DNA from: Sphaerochaeta sp. Phil3 | GTDB lineage: Bacteria > Spirochaetota > Spirochaetia > Sphaerochaetales > Sphaerochaetaceae | NCBI GenBank assembly: GCA_001940825.1 | Contig: MSGT01000007.1 | Coordinates: 1 to 55,028, forward strand | Direction: 5' to 3' | Length of the DNA: 55,028 nucleotides | Part shown: in pieces, positions 52,601 through 55,028 of the stretch | How the letters are laid out: every line of letters begins with the position of its first letter | Numbering within the stretch: the stretch's first letter is position 1 | Notes under the pieces: model-generated | The model's input: only the letters and a program-made list of their open reading frames with translations | What the model was told of the DNA's origin: nothing | Database searches by the model: none | Position numbers and translations under genes: made by a program

Positions 52601-54913
52601 GATGGTCTTTCCCGCCTTGAGTGCGAACACCGTGGCTTCAAGACCGTTTCCCGTCACCTGTGCGACGGCGGAGTCGTCGATGGTCCAGGCGATGCTCTCA
52701 TCGAACTGTGCACCGAACGGAATGACGTTCAGGTTCACGTTCCGAGAGCTTCCCTTGGTCATGGTCACGGAGTCCGTCTCGGCTTTGAGCCTTACCTTGT
52801 CCTGAGCCACGATCGCGCCTGCACCGACCTCTATATGGAGTCTGGCTTCGCTCTTGGCCTCTTCGCTGTAGAAGAACCAGTCGCAGGAACCTGCGTTGAG
52901 GGGGTATATATAGAAGCCGCCGTTGGAGACGGACTCGATCCTCGCGACGCTTTCCGCTCCAGGCCCTGCCTTGAAGAGAACGTCAGTCTCGACGTCCTTT
53001 CCGTCTGAGTCCTTCGCCGCTGCGGATATGTAGTACGGATCGGAGTCCTGTGCGATCCTTATGTTGGACTCGGACAGTTCGATCGTCCTTATCGTCACAG
53101 GCTGGGAGACGTGCACGTTGGCCCTGACGGTCGCCATTGTCCTTCCATCCACCAGTATGTCGATGTTGGTGCTTCCTGAAAGTGCAAGGGCCTTCACATT
53201 GAGGCTGTAGCCCGATTCGGTCTTGGCTATGGATGCCTGGACGTTGTCGTTGCTGGTCCTTGCAATCGGCGCCGAGAACACCGCGCATGTCGGGAACGCA
53301 GTGAGGTCTATCGTAGTCTCCCCGCCCCCTGCGATGTTGACGGAGCTTGTGGAGGCTACAAGGGCCTTGAGCTCTCCATCCACCGTTATCGAGGCGCTTG
53401 AGGACACCTGTTCGTTGTCCTTGCTTCTGGCGGTGAGGACAGCCTTGCCCGGCTTCAAGGGCGTCACCAAGGCTCTGTTGGGATTCGATTCGTCGGTTTC
53501 GAGATGCAGCACGGAATCGTCTGAGACGCTCCAGAGGACGCTCTTCCCTTCGTCTATCGACGAGCTTCCATCATCGGCCCTTCTCCATACGGATGCGGAG
53601 ACTTCGGTCTGGGAGTATGGAGGATAGCAGACGATTGTGTTGTTTGAGAGGGTCACCTTCTGGATCCTGTCGGCCTCGCTTGTGGGGACCTTGACGTTCA
53701 CAACGATCTCCGTGCCGATGGAGGCGTCCACCTTGGACCACATCTTCACTTTGGAGACACCCTCGGACTTCGCTTCGAGCGTCATCCTGTACTTGTCATA
53801 GGAAACGACCTGCACGCTCGTGCCTTCGATCCCGAAGTCGAAGCCCCTTCTGTCTTCAAGCACATTCTCAGGGCTGTACGAGACGTCTATGGTCTCCTTG
53901 TCGCCCACCGCGAGGTTGTAGTAGGAAGACGACGTCGAAAGTCCTTCGATGTCGCCTGTGACCTTCACGGGGACGTCCGCCGTCACGGTCGTGCCATCGC
54001 TCGTATAGCTTGCATGGACGGTGAAGTCGCCGCCCTTCGTGGCGATGAGGGTGGCTATCCTTCCCGTGGTTGCGGTGAAGGACGCCTTGGTTTCGTCGGA
54101 GATGGAGAACTTCACCTCTCCGCCGTCCATGACGTTGCTGTTTCCGTCATACACCTTTGCCGTGAGGGTGAGGCTGTCGCCTACGTCGACGGAGGCCTGG
54201 CTGGGCTCCACGACGACGGCCCTTACAGGCAGCTTCTGGTCGGGCCCGGTCTCCTGCACGATCACCGTCACCTTGTCGCTGATGGCCTGGTTGTCCTTGC
54301 TTCTAGCCGTAATTACGGCAGTTCCTGCACGGCGCGCCGTCACGATGGCCCTTCCGTTGGGCTGCTCGGTCACCGTCACGACATCCCCGTTGTCTACGCT
54401 CCAGATGATGTCCGTCTGAGGCGTGGAGCTCGGAGTGAACGAGACCTTGAGGTCGAGGACCTCTCCGACTGGAAGCGTCCTCGAATCGAAGGCGCTTCTG
54501 TTGAGCTCGCAGATGTCCATCGATACAAGTGCGTCCTTTATCGTTATGACGCACTGGGCGGTCATCGAGACCTGCCCCTTGTACTTCACGCCCGCGGTGA
54601 CGACGTACGTCCCAGGTTTGAGGATCTGGAACGTAAGCACGCCCTTGGACGTGGAGACGACCTTGAAGGCCGTGGTGTCGCTTGGCATGTCGAGCCACGT
54701 TATGTCCGTGGACTCCTTGCCGTCTTTGGTCTTCGCCTTCGCCGTAAGCTGAAGGTTCTTGCCAAGTATCTCCCCTATGGTGTCGAACTCCATAAGGTCC
54801 TTGTCGAGGCTTATGTCTGTAGGCTCCTTGGATCCGAACATGTCCTGGTCGCATGAAACGACCGAAACGACCATGAGGACCGCGAACAATGCAACTGCAA
54901 TGCGTTTGGCCAT
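37622..54913 (-). CDS. Giant Ig-like repeat lipoprotein with DnaJ-type Cys motifs
   Basis: A single 5763-residue open frame. The signal peptide ends in VVSVVSC, so the protein is lipidated near residue 21. About 37 Ig-like units of the BIG_2 kind follow, up to roughly residue 3700, typically with a LSLDKSxxxLxxGE start and VxWSxxDxxVA in the middle. The first two CxxCxGxG motifs sit in one of the last of them (residues 3606-3627). A mixed beta-rich region (about 3700-4950) and an LRR-like stretch (about 5000-5390, e.g. SLDFSQCKDLSTF) follow. Ten more CxxCxGxG-like motifs lie at 5409-5557, and the last 200 residues are beta-rich, ending in IYVWPFGE. GGAGGG lies four bases before the ATG. The protein is probably a long surface fibre or adhesin, an inference from the repeats. 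Confidence 0.88.
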   Translation of the reverse strand: MAKRIAVALFAVLMVVSVVSCDQDMFGSKEPTDISLDKDLMEFDTIGEILGKNLQLTAKAKTKDGKESTDITWLDMPSDTTAFKVVSTSKGVLTFQILKPGTYVVTAGVKYKGQVSMTAQCVITIKDALVSMDICELNRSAFDSRTLPVGEVLDLKVSFTPSSTPQTDIIWSVDNGDVVTVTEQPNGRAIVTARRAGTAVITARSKDNQAISDKVTVIVQETGPDQKLPVRAVVVEPSQASVDVGDSLTLTAKVYDGNSNVMDGGEVKFSISDETKASFTATTGRIATLIATKGGDFTVHASYTSDGTTVTADVPVKVTGDIEGLSTSSSYYNLAVGDKETIDVSYSPENVLEDRRGFDFGIEGTSVQVVSYDKYRMTLEAKSEGVSKVKMWSKVDASIGTEIVVNVKVPTSEADRIQKVTLSNNTIVCYPPYSQTEVSASVWRRADDGSSSIDEGKSVLWSVSDDSVLHLETDESNPNRALVTPLKPGKAVLTARSKDNEQVSSSASITVDGELKALVASTSSVNIAGGGETTIDLTAFPTCAVFSAPIARTSNDNVQASIAKTESGYSLNVKALALSGSTNIDILVDGRTMATVRANVHVSQPVTIRTIELSESNIRIAQDSDPYYISAAAKDSDGKDVETDVLFKAGPGAESVARIESVSNGGFYIYPLNAGSCDWFFYSEEAKSEARLHIEVGAGAIVAQDKVRLKAETDSVTMTKGSSRNVNLNVIPFGAQFDESIAWTIDDSAVAQVTGNGLEATVFALKAGKTIVRAESDSGLKAYVAVNVVEEAKVEDTGVSYVVVAAGGSTTHLIEGALRKSIQLTATAYRADGKTVANEMFDWTVMGTGVQAVSTAGRSNVFSILTKDYTGYEAPATIRATSVSNPEASAVFTVYVVLGSSPAEEEDASIFLGYDSITLEKGTEKTVSYATVPAAYSGVFAAKASSDCVEVSLDTNAQELSIRALEAGTSNVTVSDGKVSSTLKVKVVEKAGKVDTAITGVKLDRSYLSYDLATKAPQTISATVYRNGIASLGEKVVWSVSDESLVSLTENGSVVLVAHKGTVGAATVTATSVDNPDASASCLVEMVDTTQMAQKLRYVMLSESVVELAKGETTTLTASGQPASLFAQTEVRWSSDDEQVATVSNGKVRAVGVGTATITVTAGGKSDTCRIVVSQNIPASETPRSIRLSETLMMLSQEDMDKVFEVTAVTTSSTGRTIDDRSVVWSVEDPSGALEYSTAYNGFSFSPRNAGTAVVTASMDGVEAQLKIVVGEAYVETETLRSIMVYPSPLVLELGQSTTIPVRATTVPASNDDNLAWAVSTPANVEIQIAEDGRSAVLKGVKAGAGTITVYSLEHPDIKADMKVTVKEGVAEDEVTAVLLDKSSIVLDMAERSLTVVKATVYRNGKASDSKVSWTYSDGAKDAAAVMDMGNNMVALTKKAVGSGYVTATSVDDPTYSASFLVEVIDSTEVAKTKLVGAMLSSTSISIEEGSSYTFETKTIPEGLDVDVVYAVSDESVATIDRNGVLEAKKAGRCTVKAIVSYMEQKTELSCQVYVYAMPAQEEAYASSIRFSKNAVYLSQERMDETMEVEASVYDSSFALLDDAQVVWEIEDPAVAGLQTNGNKATVSPLSAGRTRIKATYRNVSNTVLVVVGAQSQTLVKQTTGVVFESDSIVMQAGEDRTVKASTIPAGLGDKVSYTIDDASVARIQANGDGTVLVSALKEGSARLTAVSVQNPAAKAYMTVKVQQTTADVVTGLSLDKSHITLAMDEKSLTELKATVYVDGKVSRTTSVQWSLEGLDETQLSYSPRDSYGSSVLMTKKGVGAGYIVAKAGDVSARCYVEIVAAGAATELADLILSDQRLVLRRGESYTVSASPMPENVSTSISWTTSDNTVAKVNSNGTVSAVAEGNAVVTAHSYKYDVHKDVQIQVLSDPVEKTKASFVRLSVQSVELSQTDGKSKDVTASVIATDGFPIAGAVVTWAMDTEGVAEMKVDGNTATLTALDSGRTNIRAYYGSLSASASVYTGIVPGEDSKALDHLSVQPSVLTIQTGSEAQVFVSPYPAGMQISPVWESADTDTAVVKATTGLSADVTGVKQGSTNILVKDKATEKGSTIRVRVRDDISNTITGLTLDRSSLTLDLNEAGAKADVNAKIYVANTFDADEPVKWTFLKEDLSAEQAGTISIVENDAKGRTVSIRPVAEGSGYLRATAENDGEVYSQLYVRVIDSKTIVTERKVTELRLEFESITMKKGSTRRFRAVTLPSDVSADVRWSVEQGDAVSVDIYGNVTANKAGSATVKAYVYGQPTVSDTVVVTVVDEAATPDDPKPSTYDIGSISITPPNAVLSQDAKMPTSFIAKVYDRKGNVLSEENVEWDVSGLGDAAVVSRTEGNTIYLMAKDAGRGTLTAKRTSKDGSIVSKTVDIYTGTLPADPEDPKLEAIAMDSSSPVYIVLGDTKRVNVSYRPNEDSLKGLVWTLKNDTGYVSSTMDDEGIEFKALAVTPRNVEATATTIAKDENGKSLSKTIQVKTVASKDDLPSVTSISLDRTAIVLNLSSKADVVVTATAFDYEGRKVENAQILWSLEENQGTGVTLTSTRGASTGINKGSSTGTVRLVATCGDVKAYCSIEIVDTSSFGGLSLSADKVYLTVGSTFKITVYGTPSSMFGGAEASKGGDVDSITVTAEPSKKVFSVRADRPGAASIRFTTEVGGRSYSTEAFVYVNDTETLGVNRISLVPSSAYIQVGRTVDFTARMFDRKGNEVYSDVSFSITDPSVASLTTKGSKVTAKGLKAGMATIYAKSGEVEAPAFVSVGTEDSQQPTPSLVRIIPGMNLVKMKKGEIVQMNISTVPADNSDAVYAASNRTNVVKASVTGRRLTLTATGIGAATVTVSSGNVTSEIAVTVSGSSEAAVIKLDATSVSIDQTPGRSATVTAKVYDADGGLMDREIDYWKADDDRIVNVIDLGGGRVKVEPMDAGSTYVNAYAGGVKAGFRVAVAEKQSAASGPSSIAMATPKLMLKKGESTVVGALYQPNGLADSAKGLEWSTSDPAVATVTRIGTGDRATISAVGSGSATIQASAISSRNVVATMSVTVPAPEQETEDVYTISLDRTNLRLSPSTDALVTATLRKNGEEVDASNVQWSFEGNTIGMAFIGANTLSQSYKGRIATVHANQNVGYAYITASYGTAVAKAQIEVADLSVVEDEGLRSVVISESTMMMEEGEYATFKAVVNPSVTGVRYVWTQTEEDGTTPAADPYVEMVSKSGGSLTIRAKKSGRFVLNLSAELEGFKAVTDSVSIEIVGKGASDAKYRYSAVKMDSTTLSLSQGSDASYIKATLVDTSRKDTEDPISKWSLLDERGVELLCWEDGKYIYKNQKFDSFSELKVYDASFTDVSDFSVIGSDSRMLRIVPGRAGIYFAEAYGPEEGPAETPFRVSARTMLDVGGAISGAMFQSSYMHLVKGSSTIVTVSRDPATAKVIDHSWIQSGDSVALPKAIGLSEQTVDSVLVSAESIGEEDLTYTATDVNGNVVSCRTHITVHDASWGTGGIRQIAFPSPFVTLGFPYASQSFKASAYYMDGTTASDAEINYTVQVSVDGQWEDVQSPSQIMVQVLCQNCNGAGEANGSPCTNCSGTGKVSKVVATYSEGLQNNDITIVPVAKGEFRVRATLQKDGQDYSSEMYVTIGGDSNNLTPSSSSIVLYTGGSASVSMSLDNPAYNAGFSVQILSEYTADGYLIENSRILATGEEMKEALKIANANENGVVESSDLVLGSRILVTNETTNRELTASMESLGLSTDDFIGLGLSDYTSRKFNRILETFPRRATVRVSTRDGQSSTDISVTIRRLPEGNTYPLSIRLSEDKVDLQPPFDEEQTITATLYDQMGKETAGTVQWYFYPVGATYTETDDDGKPRWDLDTAIRNEKENIDAYFNGKTMYYVPKKAGLYRLQVLCEQNPQLSYTSTISIAGDVKGLSTTTGQVLSVAKNSSAQVTAVFTPENALARKVFFAMDEKVAGTTAAHLIDADGTYTNAFVKVSVGGDTATVTGLAGTTGSDTQRLRVLYGKTTSDHVALEQAAEAGLYVRLSGQDTFKVYDKDGNPTGETISAYYSIVNITVTVSKAIYTFSTGSDRSIDPSSLENGRISFDMLATASSEEGSVVSPFTHWDWVECRIVGEDSGLVYASSVPVCTVDGEAKSLYEKNGVWGWYDGSGTFHETADHSRYYNYEKETWQYRENTTTDDWHDIIFSNGRAYYVDASHAKKQIEGVTYKALKADRDAYLTGNGNIRLIATPMGIATRTGDEAGALSVDNGGTSFFFRLNSDAISDETLRIVVRLRDDVKWDADSGYDAEMMDVKASYLALEIGGRIRNIYTGTVIRENHGSTVSETLVTNIEKIKLYEGASLTMIPSFNPTSTHEKGIRWEVRGVYQDGTAVPDNVLSEWVVYSSESDGDVSQLMLTAKSFGQYAENDHRTIFVTARSTSDQSISCTYEIDIQTLVKSLTFTSVGQIQTNKNVTSGVKSDPIYRNVSVDASPATEGAADIYCFDTTDVSGGGGNIDAYYITYAPAPDYGYDFSVEVVDNMLEGTSQVIGTVDRTGIGDDVRAFRFIPTGRIYSEYDDNGIGASGSDYTVSYGDVRMRIYNPQINFSKEFTIHYSPASFRLVRNLPQTDSGELLDTRKDGAFTYMPGQFDLDDVSADTRDAVQSQWDVLWDSQAKVLQSMEAVVLYDDATPSRYKDGKEKDEISLSFAGVTVATGRNALNDVVNRTVLQSYANPIGVARKGADGNYVNTESGEVIDRISVTWELLEAKGSGDRSSIVEFSNGDTILRTGDVGQGDNVATIRPCGGDGKAYLQYTIEYPLTDKDGKVVLVTKSVDGKTTTTVQKVKLTGGVPVYVVYGIDPELMNLVQASLSASGYPDVRTLNVSSLIPERISRAQKDRWYALSMNHAVTDSNGAALNGHSLYTGRMYATFLDTNGVYVGQRLTTGLNRVREILKGKGGITIGIGLTSIPSVDGALMPTDMFETKDIADVPKYLEGRDWTRKGYETIDLADLAYLPWVTGLSVDMTKLSDPDAKDGSALGKLFKDGDLSMTHLESLDVKGRGEDSGLSGMKLPTAKKVDVTLRAFSFRSGDITGSLGDVSLDDVGFDGRIETVDGELRVKGKAGSLYSFKGNVTSLGLDGDGKVQLRGCTIGTRISGNTFGGELEIAGGSFSDPTATDISFKGGSIRSFLITGDCGGTLGDTRLASLDFSQCKDLSTFNTGGVYVSSLDLSESPSVGNYARTKWNTWKVKSFSMTKAGLAGAVEIWNAGVVSIDFSENYNVTSLYVNKGSDGRNVSLMDLKASDCGISVADIGIRNASNARIDLSKNKLGTGNNSYHWETSDEAVEVEGRPQDEAEPRNPSFGAKYYTYSDIQGPVTKQRTCPTCNGDGFDYVDTESCTHCDGTGKVQGLVDCTKCKATGKVMALSICRTCNGYGINMNNCSDCNATGFQADGKTPCETCSGKRYVQAPCRECNGAKQMEYEKPCPDCKGSKQVLETPKTCPVCEGTTVVDHEGTVVLTFHDCAKCNGTGKVSYECYTATRTTHLFTYTNSLVIDGHSITLMYDGGMNRYSGLSKDFAQEWSGLYPKVNLSSNKICYKAGFAASTSYDAWAISMKVHFTVPAADERVAMLDIGSFVTDEYAWFNGEYDLNCYLDADGNRIATIPKLGYEPSFSYGAKLGSHNTSQFDLAMDYLFRSGSDRSATLVLYRDVNAHGNHWHDNKENARGAKIYVWPFGE
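38243..38689 (-). other. Ten DnaJ-type CxxCxGxG-like motifs in the giant lipoprotein
   Basis: Residues about 5409-5557 read CPTCNGDG, CTHCDGTG, CTKCKATG, CRTCNGYG, CSDCNATG, CETCSGKR, CRECNGAK, CPDCKGSK, CPVCEGTT and CAKCNGTG. In DnaJ, four such motifs bind two Zn ions. Ten in a row outside the cytoplasm is unusual. Some have lost the second Gly. Confidence 0.9.
44033..44098 (-). other. Two CxxCxGxG motifs inside an Ig-like domain
   Basis: Residues 3606-3627 read CQNCNGAG, a short linker and CTNCSGTG, in a loop of an Ig-like unit that otherwise continues normally (SEGLQNNDITIVPVAKGEF afterwards). A pair of motifs is the minimum for one Zn site in DnaJ-like folds. Confidence 0.85.
46202..51937 (-). 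repeat. Five four-domain Ig-like superunits of about 1.13 kb
   Basis: Ig-like domains recur here in a fixed order of four subtypes. Type A starts such as ITGVKLDRSY, VTAVLLDKSS, VTGLSLDKSH, ITGLTLDRSS and VTSISLDRTA begin near 51937, 50803, 49669, 48550 and 47320, and the next unit starts near 46201. Spacings are 1134, 1134, 1119, 1230 and 1119 bases. The order is a sign of tandem amplification of a four-domain block. Confidence 0.7.
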
Positions 54914-54964
54914 ATACCCTCCGTCAATCCCGCTTTCTCTGCGGTTTTCGTCTTCTTTCGTACA

Positions 54965-54992
54965 ATTCTAGTTCCAAGGCGTTTTTTCCCAA
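54965..54992 (-). promoter_or_regulatory. Promoter of the giant lipoprotein gene
   Basis: TTGGGA (54987-54992) and TAGAAT (54965-54970) are 16 bases apart, with AACGCCTTGGAAC just before the -10 box. A leader of about 45 bases with GGAGGG follows. Confidence 0.55.
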
Positions 54993-55028
54993 AATGCAGG
55001 GTCGAAAAAAAAGGGGCTGTAACAAAAG

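Noticed and set aside
37622-54913. CRISPR-like or short tandem DNA repeats in the giant gene
   Set aside because: Repeats are at the protein-domain level with strong DNA divergence; no spaced short repeats were seen here or elsewhere in the window.

Overview
The window most likely comes from a host-associated spirochaete (Treponema/Sphaerochaeta-like). This is inferred from four things: a V-type ATP synthase subunit F homologue, many surface lipoproteins with relaxed Ser-Cys lipoboxes, BspA-like leucine-rich and BIG_2-type Ig-like surface proteins, and FecR-domain/beta-barrel outer membrane proteins. The host is probably an animal-gut lineage; I cannot fix genus or species. Coding density is high and genes lie on both strands.

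Positions 1-16.7 kb hold chromosomal genes. A minus-strand chaperone-usher pilus operon (pilin, chaperone, usher) is followed at once by a short V-ATPase subunit F-like gene. A Crp/Fnr regulator and a rubredoxin are divergent around a palindromic operator. After a short intergenic stretch with a G10 tract and two DnaA boxes come the minus-strand pairs DJ-1/DUF1846 and WalJ-like hydrolase/asnS, then a tRNA with a CAT anticodon. A plus-strand run then carries a TtcA-like tRNA thiolase, a FecR-porin fusion and mutL.

Positions 16.7-37.6 kb look accessory. They hold a PD-(D/E)XK-like nuclease, a tyrosine integrase, an SNF2-type helicase coupled to a 27-residue membrane peptide, and an 1824-residue LRR/InlB-repeat lipoprotein. 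About 0.9 kb upstream of that lipoprotein, on the opposite strand, lies a broken copy of its 3' end; the two share an identical 62-bp inverted repeat, a layout that could permit inversion or gene conversion. Next come two small outer-membrane-type proteins, an ASCH-domain protein, a CxxC-repeat lipoprotein, an ADP-ribose cluster (a PARG-like macrodomain enzyme and a DUF3990 ADP-ribosyltransferase-like protein), a self-regulated RHH/RelE-like single-gene toxin-antitoxin candidate, a type II restriction-modification pair and a small lipoprotein.

Positions 37.6-54.9 kb are one 5763-residue lipoprotein gene. It encodes about 37 Ig-like domains, partly arranged as four-domain units of about 1.13 kb, and then a C-terminal region with LRR-like stretches. 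Twelve DnaJ-type CxxCxGxG-like motifs, unexpected outside the cytoplasm, occur in two places.

Several minus-strand surface and accessory genes from 27.8 kb to the right end share a promoter design: TTTGG at -35, AYGCCTT inside the spacer, and TANAAT at -10. In several of them the -10 box is only 6-7 bases from the start codon, so they may be transcribed without a leader and controlled together.
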